Positions 1 through 8,132 of a stretch of 64,000 bases of DNA are shown piece by piece; within the stretch, counting starts at the first letter, position 1, and every line of letters starts with the position of its first letter. The notes below the pieces were generated by a model that saw nothing but the letters and a program-made list of their open reading frames with translations, ran no database searches and was not told where the DNA came from. The translations under genes and the position numbers were made by a program. Origin of the DNA: Streptomyces sp. Tue6028. Lineage in GTDB: Bacteria; Actinomycetota; Actinomycetes; Streptomycetales; Streptomycetaceae. The stretch spans positions 325,176 through 389,175 of the forward strand of contig NZ_MLCE01000002.1 in assembly GCF_002300165.1 (NCBI RefSeq). The letters run 5' to 3'.

Positions 1-359
1 TGCACCAGGCGCGGTGGCTCGGGCGTCTTCTTCAGTGCGTCCACCAGTCGCTCCACCAAGTGGACGTTGATGGCGTGCAGTTCCTCGCCCCAGCCGAGCG
101 TCGCGTTCACCACCGCGTCCACCCGCTGCGCGGCCAGGAGCTCGGCGAGCCGTTCGGCGGGTGCGGCGGCGACGTCCAGCGCGACGAACCGATGGGCGGC
201 CACGTGCGGTGCGGGCCGGCGGGCGACGGCGACCACTTCGGTGCCGCGGGCGGCGAAGGCCTCGGCGATCTGCCTGCCGACGCACCCGGTCGCGCCGATG
301 ACCGCGACCCGTCCGTTCGCGCCGGATGCCGCCGGCCCTCTCGCGGGCGCCTCGCTCAC
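1..359 (-). CDS. NDP-hexose 4-ketoreductase, partial (C-terminus beyond left edge)
   Basis: About 119 N-terminal residues of an NAD(P)-dependent epimerase/reductase of the extended SDR type; the rest lies outside the window. A Rossmann GATGCVG loop sits near residues 21-27, followed by a VVNAT segment. The GTG start at 359 overlaps the TGA of the upstream epimerase (GTGA), so the two are translationally coupled. The visible part closely resembles the reductase at 38531-39559, including an ARRPAP-VA stretch and LVERL-DA. Two such paralogues fit the two final 4-keto reductions needed for two deoxysugars. The reaction and stereochemistry are inferred from family and context. Confidence 0.75.
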   Translation of the reverse strand, partial: MSEAPARGPAASGANGRVAVIGATGCVGRQIAEAFAARGTEVVAVARRPAPHVAAHRFVALDVAAAPAERLAELLAAQRVDAVVNATLGWGEELHAINVHLVERLVDALKKTPEPPRLV

Positions 360-961
360 CGGCCGGGTTCCGCTTCCGCGGGCCACTGCCGGCAGTCCTC
401 GTAGCGGGGCAGCATCCCCCGCGCCTCCGCCTCGGCGAGCGAGACGGCGGTCGTGTCGCGCTCCGACATGACGAACTCCATGTCGTACGGCCACGGCAGG
501 CCGAGGGCCGGGTCCAGCGGGTCGACGGCCTGCTCCAGTTCGGTCCGGTAGGCGCTGGAGACGAGGTACGACATCACGGTGTCGTCGTCGAGCGCGAGGA
601 AGGCGTGCCCGGCGCCGTCGGGGATGTACACGGCACGGTAGGAGACGGCGTCCATCTCCACGATGTCCCACTTGCCGAAGGTCGGTGAGCCGAGCCGGAT
701 GTCGACGACCGCGTCGAGGGCCCGGCCCTGCGCGCAGTACACGTACTTGGCCTGGCCGGGAGGTGTGGTCGTGAAGTGCAGCCCGCGCAGCACGCCCCGG
801 GCGGAGCGGCTGTGGTTCGTCTGCGCGGTCACGAACGGCTCGCCGACCGCCGCGACGAACGCCTCCTCCTGAAGGGGCGACACGAACAGCCCCCGCGCGT
901 CCGTGTGGATCTCGGGGGTGAACTCGAAGCTGCCTGCCACCGCGAGCCTGCGCGTACGCAT
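356..961 (-). CDS. dTDP-4-keto-6-deoxyhexose 3,5- (or 5-) epimerase
   Basis: This 201-residue protein is an RmlC-fold epimerase that inverts C5, and possibly C3, of a dTDP-4-keto-deoxysugar, the step that commits a sugar to the L series. The RGLHF segment carries the conserved catalytic His, and the ARGLFVSPLQEEAF and IPDGAGHAFLAL blocks match the EvaD/TylCVII-type deoxysugar epimerases. ATG at 961 is preferred over an upstream in-frame start, because the extension would overlap the preceding hydroxylase and is not family-like. The hydroxylase stops 5 bp upstream and the 4-ketoreductase overlaps downstream, so all sit in one minus-strand operon. It probably serves the L-configured, C-methylated sugar. 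Confidence 0.88.
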   Translation of the reverse strand: MRTRRLAVAGSFEFTPEIHTDARGLFVSPLQEEAFVAAVGEPFVTAQTNHSRSARGVLRGLHFTTTPPGQAKYVYCAQGRALDAVVDIRLGSPTFGKWDIVEMDAVSYRAVYIPDGAGHAFLALDDDTVMSYLVSSAYRTELEQAVDPLDPALGLPWPYDMEFVMSERDTTAVSLAEAEARGMLPRYEDCRQWPAEAEPGR

Positions 962-966
962 CCCGG

Positions 967-2487
967 TCACCTGCCGGCCGTGTCGTCGTTGCGGGACAGG
1001 ACCGTGCAGCCGGGAGCGCCGAACCAGCGCCGCAGGGCGTCCTCCAGCTCCAGCAGCACGTCCTTGCGGGGCACCCCGTCGCCGGGGTCCACCCACGCGA
1101 CATGGCCGTCGGGTCGGAGCAGCAGGCCCTGTCCGTCCTCGGTCGCGACCCGGCCGACGCGGTGCGACCACTCGGTGGCGAGCCGCGCGGCCTCCTCGGC
1201 CGGGCCCTCCGGCAGGAGCAGTGCCCCGCGGCCCGTGCGCAGGACCGTGCGGACCTCGTCACCGACCGAGGCCGGCAGCGGAGGGCAGGGGCGGCCGAGC
1301 AGGCCGTGCTCGTAGCGGCCCGCGGCGGCGGCGTAGTGGACGTCCAGGCCTGTCATCTCGTGCGCGAGACGGCTGTTGACCTCGGGGAGCGCGAGAAGCT
1401 CCGCGAACATCTCGCGGAGCGGGTCGACCTTGGGGTCGGGGGCCATGAGCAGGAGCTGCACCCGGGTCTCGCGCAGCACGCGCCCGGCGACCGGGCGGCG
1501 CTCGGAGCCGTAGCTGTCGAGCAGTCCGGGCGGCGCCCATCCGACGATGGTCCCGGCCAGCTTCCAGCCGAGGTTCACGGCGTCCTGGAGGCCGAGGTTG
1601 AGGCCCTGCGCTCCTATGGGGAAGTGCACGTGGGCCGCGTCGCCGGCGAGCAGCACGCGGCCCTGCCGGTAGGTGTCCGCCAGCCGGGTCGTGTCGGCGA
1701 ACCGGGACAGCCAGCGCGGCCGGTCCATCGCGACGTCGATGCCGGTGATCCTGCGCACCGTCTCGCGCAGTTCGTCCAGGGTCACCGGCGCGTGCTCGGA
1801 GCCGGGCTCCGGCGGGGTGAACTCGGTGGTGAGCACCCGGGTCACGCCGGGTTGCAGGGAGATCGCCATCAGCAGACCCCGGGGGGTGCGCATGGTGCCC
1901 GGCACTCCGTTGGGCAGCTGTCCGGGGTCGGCCAGTTCCACGTCGGCGAGGAGCGCCCGGACCGTGGGCGGCGAGCCGCCGAAACCGATGCCCGCGAGCT
2001 TGCGGACGGTGCTGCGACCGCCGTCGCAGCCGACCAGGTAGTGGGAGCGCAACCGGTAGGTGCCCTCGGGCGACTCGACCTCGGCCACGACGTCGGAGGG
2101 CGTGGCGTCGAGCCCCCGGAGCGTGTGCCCGCGGCGGATCTCGACTCCGCACGCCAGGGCGTGCTCCTCCAGGAGCTCCTCGGTGCGCGCCTGCGGGATG
2201 AGCAGGGCGTAGGGGTGCTCGTTGCGCAGGTGCCCGAAGTCGAGCAACGGTTCCAGGCCCGCGAAATGGGCTTTCGGCCAGGTCCGGTTGCCCTCCTTGA
2301 ACCGGTCGAGCAGGCCTCGCTGGTCCAGGACGTCCAGCATCCTCGCCTGCATGCGGAAGGCCCGGGAGTGCCCGCTCGGCTCCGTCAGCCGCTCCAGGAG
2401 GACCACGCGGGCGCCCCCGAGCCGCAGTTCGGCGGCGAGCAGCAGACCGACCGGGCCCCCTCCGACCACGACGACGTCGGTGTTCAT
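967..2487 (-). CDS. FAD-dependent aromatic polyketide hydroxylase
   Basis: A 506-residue class A flavoprotein monooxygenase of the family that hydroxylates aromatic polyketides with NAD(P)H and O2. The FAD-binding GGGPVG is at residues 9-14, the GCDGGRS (DG) motif near 153-159, and the GDAAHVHFP (GD) motif near 282-290. The C-terminal part looks like the thioredoxin-like tail seen in PgaE/RdmE-type enzymes. ATG at 2487 has a GGAGG just upstream and overlaps the stop of a small upstream gene (ATGA). It is one of three such hydroxylases in the cluster (also 2856-4484 and 10617-11846). Which carbon it oxidises cannot be told from sequence. Confidence 0.9.
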   Translation of the reverse strand: MNTDVVVVGGGPVGLLLAAELRLGGARVVLLERLTEPSGHSRAFRMQARMLDVLDQRGLLDRFKEGNRTWPKAHFAGLEPLLDFGHLRNEHPYALLIPQARTEELLEEHALACGVEIRRGHTLRGLDATPSDVVAEVESPEGTYRLRSHYLVGCDGGRSTVRKLAGIGFGGSPPTVRALLADVELADPGQLPNGVPGTMRTPRGLLMAISLQPGVTRVLTTEFTPPEPGSEHAPVTLDELRETVRRITGIDVAMDRPRWLSRFADTTRLADTYRQGRVLLAGDAAHVHFPIGAQGLNLGLQDAVNLGWKLAGTIVGWAPPGLLDSYGSERRPVAGRVLRETRVQLLLMAPDPKVDPLREMFAELLALPEVNSRLAHEMTGLDVHYAAAAGRYEHGLLGRPCPPLPASVGDEVRTVLRTGRGALLLPEGPAEEAARLATEWSHRVGRVATEDGQGLLLRPDGHVAWVDPGDGVPRKDVLLELEDALRRWFGAPGCTVLSRNDDTAGR

Positions 2488-2693
2488 CGAACCTCCAGGT
2501 CCCTGTGCGGCGTATCCCCGTTGTCCCTGTCGTCCCCGTACGGCGGCGTGCGCGGATCCCCGTCCAGCAGCGCCGGGTCCGGTGCCATCGGGCCGGCGGC
2601 CAGGCCGAGCCCCGCCAGCCGCGTGCACAGGCCCCGTCCGATGCGGCGCCCGAGCGCACGGGCGAAGTCGAGGTCGTACCAGGCAGTGCGCAT
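2484..2693 (-). CDS. small hypothetical protein, coupled to the hydroxylase
   Basis: A 69-residue open frame starting at ATG 2693, with GGTGAGGG just upstream as a possible ribosome-binding site. Its TGA overlaps the ATG of the hydroxylase (ATGA). Third codon positions are strongly G/C, as in real genes here, and it would be the first gene of this minus-strand operon. The N-terminus is aromatic and basic (WYDLDFARALGRRIGRG), followed by a Gly/Leu-rich hydrophobic stretch and a Pro/Asp-rich tail. There is no signal peptide or catalytic motif. The layout recalls small uncharacterised Streptomyces proteins found near PKS genes, but I do not recognise the family. Confidence 0.6.
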   Translation of the reverse strand: MRTAWYDLDFARALGRRIGRGLCTRLAGLGLAAGPMAPDPALLDGDPRTPPYGDDRDNGDTPHRDLEVR

Positions 2694-2727
2694 GCCCTCA
2701 CCCTTGCGGGGACTTCTGGAGCCCGGG

Positions 2728-2776
2728 TCGAGGACCCGTCGACCGGTCCGCCGCCCCGTCGACCACGAGTCGAGGG
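2728..2776. promoter_or_regulatory. candidate SARP operators in divergent promoter
   Basis: Four TCGA-headed heptads lie between the divergent genes: TCGAGGA at 2728, TCGACCG at 2739, TCGACCA at 2759 and TCGAGGG at 2770. They form two pairs, each spaced 11 bp, the spacing reported for ActII-ORF4/DnrI-type SARP sites. CAGGGT at 2786-2791 could be the rightward -10, and CAGAAG or AGAAGT near 2712-2718 the leftward one. The arrangement suggests one pair per direction. Binding is inferred. Confidence 0.55.
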
Positions 2777-2808
2777 GGGCTCCAGCAGGGTGCCCGAGCC
2801 TGGGGCGC

Positions 2809-2848
2809 GGATGACCTTCGGCAGCAGCGGATGACCTTCGGCAGCAGA
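2809..2848. repeat. perfect 20-bp tandem duplication in the leader of the 2856 gene
   Basis: The unit GGATGACCTTCGGCAGCAG plus one base occurs twice in tandem (2809-2828 and 2829-2848), directly upstream of the ATG at 2856. The second copy ends in the GAGG that probably serves as ribosome-binding site. It may be slippage or a regulatory element. Confidence 0.6.
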
Positions 2849-2855
2849 GGATCGG

Positions 2856-4484
2856 ATGGCAGTGACGAAAGGACCTCGCACTCCCCAGGTACTCGTGGCG
2901 GGGGCCGGCCCGGTGGGGCTCGCCCTGGCGTTCGAACTCGCCCGCCGCGGAATCCCGTTGCGTCTCATCGACGCGAAGGACGCGCCCGCGACCACCAGCC
3001 GCGCCGTCGCCACGCATCCGCGCACCCTGGAGGCGTACGACCAGATGGGCCTGGTCGAGGAGATGCTCAAGCGGGGCCGGGAGATCCGGGCCTTCACCCT
3101 CTTCCAGGACGGTCGCCGGCTCGCCCGCCTCGACGCGGACTACTCGACGATGCCGACCCGGTTCCCCTTCACGCTCGCCATCGAGCAGACGGCGACCGAG
3201 GAGGTGTTCCGCGACGCGCTCGCGGACCTCGGAGTGGTCCCCGAATGGGGTACGAAGCTGGAGCGGATCGCGCGCGACGACGACGGCGTGACGGTGGGGC
3301 TGACCCATGCCGACGGCCGGCGGGAGACCGTGCGCACCCCGTGGCTGGTCGGCTGCGACGGCGGGCACAGCACCGTACGCCGTTCCCTGGAACTCCCGCT
3401 GATCGGCGAGGCCAACCAGACCTGGCTGCTGGCCGACGCACCCCTGACCAGCGAGCTGCCGCCCAACAGCATCTACTGGGTGCGCGCCGAGGGCGGCACC
3501 CTCATGGCGGTGCCCCTCGCCGACGACCGGTGGCGGCTGCTGGACACCGCCGAGACCGACTACGACGGCGACCCCGGCCGTCTCGCGGCGCGTTTCGAGC
3601 GCAAGCTCAGCCAGGGCATCGGCCACCGGGTACGGATCGGCACCCCGACCTGGGTGTCCGTCTTCACGGCGCAGCAGCGCATGGTCCCGGCCATGCGCGT
3701 GGGCCGCTGCCTGGTGGCGGGCGACGCGGCCCATGTGCACAGCCCGGCGTCCGGGCAGGGCATGAACACCGGCATCCAGGAGGCCGTCAATCTGGCCTGG
3801 AAGCTCGCGATGGTCATCGACGGACATGCCCGTGCGGAGCTGCTGGACAGCTACACCAGCGAGCGCGTGCCGGTGGGCGAGGCCCTCCTGGAGTCCACCA
3901 AGAAGGCCACGCAGATGATCGAGCTGCGCAGCCGGTTCACGGACCTGGCGCTGCCCGTGATCTTCGGGGTGGTGAGCCGGGTCGCCCCCATCCGCAGGCG
4001 GATGCAGCGGGAGATGCTCGGCGGGATGTCGGGGCTGCTGCTCTCGTACGCGGACCGTTCGCTGACCGTCGCGGACACCGGCGGCGGCAGCGGCCCCCGC
4101 CCGGGGACCCGGCTCACCGAGGTCACCGACTCGGACCTCACGGGCACCGGCTGGCCCGCACTGCTCACGGCACTGCGCCGGCCCGGCTGGCTGCTGCTGA
4201 CCGCCCCGGCGCCGCACGAGCCCGCCGTCGCCGACGCGGTCGGCCGGGCACGGCAGGAGCACGGCGGCTGGCTGTCGGTGCTGAGCGTCACGGAGGCGAA
4301 GTCGGCCACCGACCCGGAGATGATCCCCGACAGCGACGGACGGGTCTCGGAACGGCTCGGCCTGTCCCCCGGCGGATGGCTCCTGGTCCGCCCCGACGGC
4401 TATCTGCTCGCCCGTGGGCCCGCACTGTCCTGGCCGGCCCTGTCCACCGCGCTCGGGCGGCTGCCGCTCGCCCGTCCCCGCTGA
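2856..4484 (+). CDS. FAD-dependent polyketide monooxygenase
   Basis: A 542-residue class A flavin monooxygenase, longer than its neighbour at 967-2487 because of a full C-terminal domain. FAD-binding GAGPVG is at residues 16-21, the GCDGGHSTVRR motif near 165, and GDAAHVHSPASGQG near 289. ATG 2856 has a GAGG 7 bp upstream inside the second copy of a 20-bp repeat. It heads the plus-strand operon of ketoreductase, aromatase, ligase and monooxygenase, and is preceded by candidate SARP sites. It probably oxidises a polycyclic intermediate; an oxygenase of this family can also act as a Baeyer-Villiger enzyme, which sequence alone does not exclude. Confidence 0.9.
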   Translation: MAVTKGPRTPQVLVAGAGPVGLALAFELARRGIPLRLIDAKDAPATTSRAVATHPRTLEAYDQMGLVEEMLKRGREIRAFTLFQDGRRLARLDADYSTMPTRFPFTLAIEQTATEEVFRDALADLGVVPEWGTKLERIARDDDGVTVGLTHADGRRETVRTPWLVGCDGGHSTVRRSLELPLIGEANQTWLLADAPLTSELPPNSIYWVRAEGGTLMAVPLADDRWRLLDTAETDYDGDPGRLAARFERKLSQGIGHRVRIGTPTWVSVFTAQQRMVPAMRVGRCLVAGDAAHVHSPASGQGMNTGIQEAVNLAWKLAMVIDGHARAELLDSYTSERVPVGEALLESTKKATQMIELRSRFTDLALPVIFGVVSRVAPIRRRMQREMLGGMSGLLLSYADRSLTVADTGGGSGPRPGTRLTEVTDSDLTGTGWPALLTALRRPGWLLLTAPAPHEPAVADAVGRARQEHGGWLSVLSVTEAKSATDPEMIPDSDGRVSERLGLSPGGWLLVRPDGYLLARGPALSWPALSTALGRLPLARPR

Positions 4485-4493
4485 GGAGCCCCG

Positions 4494-5249
4494 ATGGATC
4501 TCGGACTGACCGACCGGGTCGTCCTCGTCACGGGCGGCACCCGGGGCATCGGGGAGGCGACCGTGCGCGCCTTCGCCGCCGAGGGCGCCCGCGTCGCGCT
4601 GACCTATGCCGGCGCGAAGGACACAGCGGACCGCCTGGTGCGCGAACTCGGCGGACCGGACAGGGCTCTGGCGGTCCACTACGACCTGGCCCGGCCCGGC
4701 TCGGTCGAGGACCTCGTACCGACGGTCGAGCGGCACTTCGGCACGGTCGACGTCCTCGTCGCGAACGCCGTGCGCCGGCCCGCGGGACGCCCGCGGCCGG
4801 GCTTCGAACGCCTGGACCCGGCGGACTGGGCCGCGTTCCTGGACGACAACCTGACCGGGACGATCCGCACGGTGCAGACCGCGCTCGGCGCCATGCGTGC
4901 CCAGGGCCGCGGCCGCATCGCCCTGATCTCCTCCCACCTGGCCGCCAAGGGCCAGGCGGGCCAGGAGGTCTACACGGCGGCGAAGTCGGCGCTGCACGGC
5001 TTCGCTCTCAGTCTGGCCCGCGACGCCGGCCCCGACGGGGTCCTGGTCAATGTGATCAGTCCCGGGCTCACCACGACCGAGGGGGCCTTGAGCCACCTCC
5101 CCGCGGCCGTCCTGGAGAAGGCCGCGGCCGCACTGCCGACCGGGCGCCTCGGCAGCCCGGAGGAGGTCGCCAGGACCGTCGTCTTCTACTGCTCGGCGGC
5201 CAACGAGAACATCACCGGCGAGCTGGTCTCCCTGGTCGGGCGCGGGTGA
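4494..5249 (+). CDS. SDR ketoreductase
   Basis: A 251-residue classical short-chain dehydrogenase/reductase using NAD(P)H. TGGTRGIG is at residues 14-21, and the active-site Ser and YxxxK lie in LISSH...VYTAAKSA. It is FabG-like and starts 9 bp after the upstream hydroxylase. In aromatic polyketide pathways such reductases act on the nascent chain (C9) or on a later ring carbonyl. Its position between a hydroxylase and the aromatase/cyclase fits either role, and the substrate cannot be assigned. Confidence 0.85.
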   Translation: MDLGLTDRVVLVTGGTRGIGEATVRAFAAEGARVALTYAGAKDTADRLVRELGGPDRALAVHYDLARPGSVEDLVPTVERHFGTVDVLVANAVRRPAGRPRPGFERLDPADWAAFLDDNLTGTIRTVQTALGAMRAQGRGRIALISSHLAAKGQAGQEVYTAAKSALHGFALSLARDAGPDGVLVNVISPGLTTTEGALSHLPAAVLEKAAAALPTGRLGSPEEVARTVVFYCSAANENITGELVSLVGRG

Positions 5250-5313
5250 CGCCACCCGCGCCCGGCCCTCGCCCGCGGGCCGCCCGCCCGCACTCCTCGT
5301 GGAAGGAACACCA

Positions 5314-6243
5314 GTGGTCAACACCCAAGCCCCCGTGGGCGAATCGGTCGTCGTCGACGCGCCGGCGAAGGTCGTCCTCGACCTGATCACCGATCCCGAT
5401 CCGCTGCACTACCTCTCCCCCTCCGTCGTCCACGCGGACCGGACCGCCCGGGGCGGGGCGCAGGACTCCGTGACGATCTGGACCATCACCGACGACGAGC
5501 GGGTGTGGTCCCGCACCCAGGACCGCACGCTGGACGCCGACGGCCTGCGGGTCTCGTTCGAGGACACGCCCGAGTCCTCGCTCGCCGGTGTGCGCGGCGC
5601 GTGGGTGCTGCGCGCGGTCTCGGAGGACAAGACCGAGATCGAGCTGCGGCAGGACACGAGCGCGCTGACCTCCCCCGAGGACCTCGCTCGTGCGGAGTCG
5701 GCACGCTCCGACCTGCTGTCGACGGTGGCGTACGCCGCCGCGAACCGGCAGGAACTGTCCGACCTGGTCGTCGACTTCCGGGACCCGCTGTTCGCCGCGG
5801 GGTCCGCCGAGGACGCGTACCGGATCCTGTACGAGGCCGATCGCTGGCCCGAGCGGCTCGCCCACGTCTCCCGGATCGACATGACCGAGGACGTGCCCGG
5901 CATCCAGTTCTTCGACATGGACACCACGACGTCCGACGGCGCCCCGCACACGACCCGTTCGGTGCGGATCTGCTTCCCGCACTCCAAGATCGTCTACAAG
6001 CAGATCGGGCTGCCGGCGCTGCTGGACGCGCACACCGGGCACTGGCTGTTCACCCCGACCCGGGAGGGCATCGTCGTCGAGTCGCGGCACGTCGCCGTCA
6101 TCAAGCCGTCGGCGCTGCCGATCCTCGGCGAGGGCACCACGGTCGAGGACGCACGCCGCTATCTGCGCCGGGTGCTGAGCACCAACTCCATGACCAACCT
6201 GCGGCTGTCCAAGGAGTTCGCGGAGGAGCAGGCGCGTGCGTGA
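5314..6243 (+). CDS. polyketide aromatase/cyclase (tandem SRPBCC)
   Basis: A 309-residue protein with two START/SRPBCC-like halves, roughly 1-150 and 160-305, as in first-ring aromatase/cyclases of type II pathways. Repeated elements include HYLSPSVVHADRT in the first half and ADRWPERLAHVSRID in the second. GTG 5314 is chosen over the GTG at 5299 because GGAAGGA at 5301-5307 sits 6 bp upstream. Its 3' end overlaps the acyl-CoA ligase by 8 bp. It is expected to set first-ring regiochemistry and aromatise that ring. Related didomain enzymes occur in the tetracycline- and mithramycin-type pathways. Confidence 0.88.
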   Translation: MVNTQAPVGESVVVDAPAKVVLDLITDPDPLHYLSPSVVHADRTARGGAQDSVTIWTITDDERVWSRTQDRTLDADGLRVSFEDTPESSLAGVRGAWVLRAVSEDKTEIELRQDTSALTSPEDLARAESARSDLLSTVAYAAANRQELSDLVVDFRDPLFAAGSAEDAYRILYEADRWPERLAHVSRIDMTEDVPGIQFFDMDTTTSDGAPHTTRSVRICFPHSKIVYKQIGLPALLDAHTGHWLFTPTREGIVVESRHVAVIKPSALPILGEGTTVEDARRYLRRVLSTNSMTNLRLSKEFAEEQARA

Positions 6244-7723
6244 GCCCGTCGAGCGCCTGGACGAGCTGCCGCGGCTCGCCGCCGAGGCCCACCCCGACCG
6301 TGTCGCCCTGCGCACGGACCGCAGCGACGCGCTGACCTTCGGGGAGCTGGAGCAGCGGGTGAGCGGCTGCGCGGCACGCATCCGCGCTCTGGTGGGCGGG
6401 CCCGGCACGACCGTCGCGATCACCTCGGTCCTCCATCCCGACTTCGCCGTGGCGTACTACGGCACGCTGCGCGCGGGCCATGTCGTCGTGCCGGTCAATC
6501 CCTTCCTCCGGGCGAAGGGTCTGGAGGCCCTCGTCGCCGCGAGCGGCGCACGGCTGGTGCTCACGACGGAGGAGATCGCCGCCGAGCTCGGCGACACGGT
6601 GCCGTCGCTGGACATCGGCGACCGGACGCTGTGGGACACCGGACCGCTGCGGGAGGCGCCCGCCGTGCGCCCCGACGACGTCGCGTCCATCCACTTCACC
6701 AGCGGCACGACCGGCGCCCCGAAGGGCGTGCGGCAGACCCATCACAACCTGGCGGTCAACGCGGCGCAGACCGTGCACGCGCACGGTCTGGACGACAGCT
6801 CGGTGACCGTCAACCATCTGCCCACGTTCCACCCGATGCACCTGAACTCGGCGCTGTTCGCGGCCGCCGAGCAGGTGCTGGCCACCGATCCGGACCTGGC
6901 GGCGTCGCTGCGGACGGCGAACGAGGCGCGGGCCACCCGGTACTACAGCCTGCCGATGCGGCTCAGCCGTCTCGCGGCGCGACCGGACCTGTCGGAGCTG
7001 CGGCTCGACACCGTGGAGGCCGTGTTCTCCGGCGGCTCCGCACTGCCGGTCCCGGCGGCGCGCAGGCTCGGCGACCACTTCGGGATCCCGGTCCTCCAGG
7101 GGTACGGGCTCGCCGAGACGGCGCCGATGACCCACTGCGGCAGCCGCACCCGGCCCAAGGAGGGTTCGTGCGGACCCCCGGTCCCCCGCACCGAGTGCCG
7201 GATCGTCGACCTCGCCACCGGCAAGGCACTCGGCCCCGGTGAGCGCGGCGAGATCCAGGTGCGCGGCCCGCAGTTGATGAAGGGCTACCTGGGCGAGCCC
7301 GACGGCGGCGCCCTGGACGCCGAGGGCTGGTTCGCCACCGGGGACGTCGGCGAGGTCGACGAGGACGACTGCCTCTTCGTCGTCGACCGGCTCAAGGACG
7401 TCTTCAAGTGCGACAACTGGCTGGTCTCCCCGCAGGAGATCGAGCAGGTGCTGCTCGCGCACCCCGCCGTGGCGGACTGCGCGGTCGTCGACCACCCGGA
7501 CGAGTTCAGCGGCGCCGTGGCGGTCGCCCTCGTGGTGACCCGTCGTCCCGAGGAGCCCGAAGCACTGGACGGCATCGCCGCGGACGTCAACTCCGGCCTG
7601 CCGTACTACCAGCACATCCGGCACATCCGGGCGGTCCCCGACATCGCCCGGTCCGGCGGCGGCAAGGTCCGCCGCCAGGACCTGCGCCGGCTCTTCACGG
7701 AACTGTTCGCCACGCGCGGATGA
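6236..7723 (+). CDS. acyl-CoA ligase (ANL superfamily)
   Basis: A 495-residue AMP-forming ligase. The P-loop-like FTSGTTGAPKG is near residue 152, YGLAETAP in the middle, and the hinge DRLKDVFKCDNW followed by a C-terminal lysine region (GGGKVRRQ) near the end. GTG 6236 lies inside the aromatase gene with GGAGGAG upstream. A ligase next to the aromatase recalls MtmL of the mithramycin pathway, which is needed for polyketide maturation although its chemistry is unclear. It differs from the aryl-acid ligase at 31372-33027 and so probably serves the tetracycle rather than the salicylate side chain. That split is inferred from context. Confidence 0.85.
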   Translation: MREPVERLDELPRLAAEAHPDRVALRTDRSDALTFGELEQRVSGCAARIRALVGGPGTTVAITSVLHPDFAVAYYGTLRAGHVVVPVNPFLRAKGLEALVAASGARLVLTTEEIAAELGDTVPSLDIGDRTLWDTGPLREAPAVRPDDVASIHFTSGTTGAPKGVRQTHHNLAVNAAQTVHAHGLDDSSVTVNHLPTFHPMHLNSALFAAAEQVLATDPDLAASLRTANEARATRYYSLPMRLSRLAARPDLSELRLDTVEAVFSGGSALPVPAARRLGDHFGIPVLQGYGLAETAPMTHCGSRTRPKEGSCGPPVPRTECRIVDLATGKALGPGERGEIQVRGPQLMKGYLGEPDGGALDAEGWFATGDVGEVDEDDCLFVVDRLKDVFKCDNWLVSPQEIEQVLLAHPAVADCAVVDHPDEFSGAVAVALVVTRRPEEPEALDGIAADVNSGLPYYQHIRHIRAVPDIARSGGGKVRRQDLRRLFTELFATRG

Positions 7724-7761
7724 CACCGGACCACCACCGACCCCGACCAAGGAGTACGACC

Positions 7762-8049
7762 ATGGTGACCCTGATCAACAAGTTCACGGTGACGGGCGAA
7801 GTAGACGCGTTCCGGCGCGCCATCGCCGAGGTCAGCGCCTACATGCAGGCGCAGCCGGGCTTCATCAGCCACGAGGTCTACCGCTCGATCAGCAAGCCGA
7901 ACATCTTCGTGGAGACCGCCCACTGGGACGACCCCGACTCGCACAAGAAGGCGGTGCAGAGCGAGGAGTTCCGCAACCGTGTCCGCGGCCTGGCCGGTCT
8001 CGCCACGCCCGACGCCGACCTGTACGCGCCGGTCGGCGAGGATCGCTGA
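7762..8049 (+). CDS. ABM-family monooxygenase (quinone-forming type)
   Basis: A 95-residue antibiotic-biosynthesis-monooxygenase domain protein, the cofactor-free oxygenase family that includes ActVA-ORF6, TcmH and SnoaB. It begins VTLINKFTVTGEVDAFRRA and contains QPGFISHEVYRS and ETAHWDD, typical of the ferredoxin-like fold. ATG 7762 has AAGGAG 7 bp upstream. It ends the plus-strand operon, just before a strong terminator hairpin. Family members oxidise hydroxylated anthrones or naphthacenones to quinones, which fits a quinone product. Confidence 0.88.
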   Translation: MVTLINKFTVTGEVDAFRRAIAEVSAYMQAQPGFISHEVYRSISKPNIFVETAHWDDPDSHKKAVQSEEFRNRVRGLAGLATPDADLYAPVGEDR

Positions 8050-8080
8050 GGCCGCGCCGGACGCGCTCCGGCGCCGACCA

Positions 8081-8123
8081 CACGGGAAGGCCCCCGGGAG
8101 AGATTCCCGGGGGCCTTCCCGTG
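8081..8123. terminator. bidirectional hairpin terminator
   Basis: Two perfectly complementary 19-nt arms (8081-8099 and 8105-8123) flank a GAGAT loop between converging operons. Stop codons lie on both sides (8049 on plus, 8133 on minus). There is no long U-tract, as is usual in Streptomyces. Confidence 0.9.
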
Positions 8124-8132
8124 CGGCGCCGC

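Noticed and set aside
2222..5386. A very long plus-strand open frame across several genes
   Set aside because: It is antisense or out of frame to well-supported genes, and its translation is Arg/Pro-rich without domains, as usual in GC-rich DNA.
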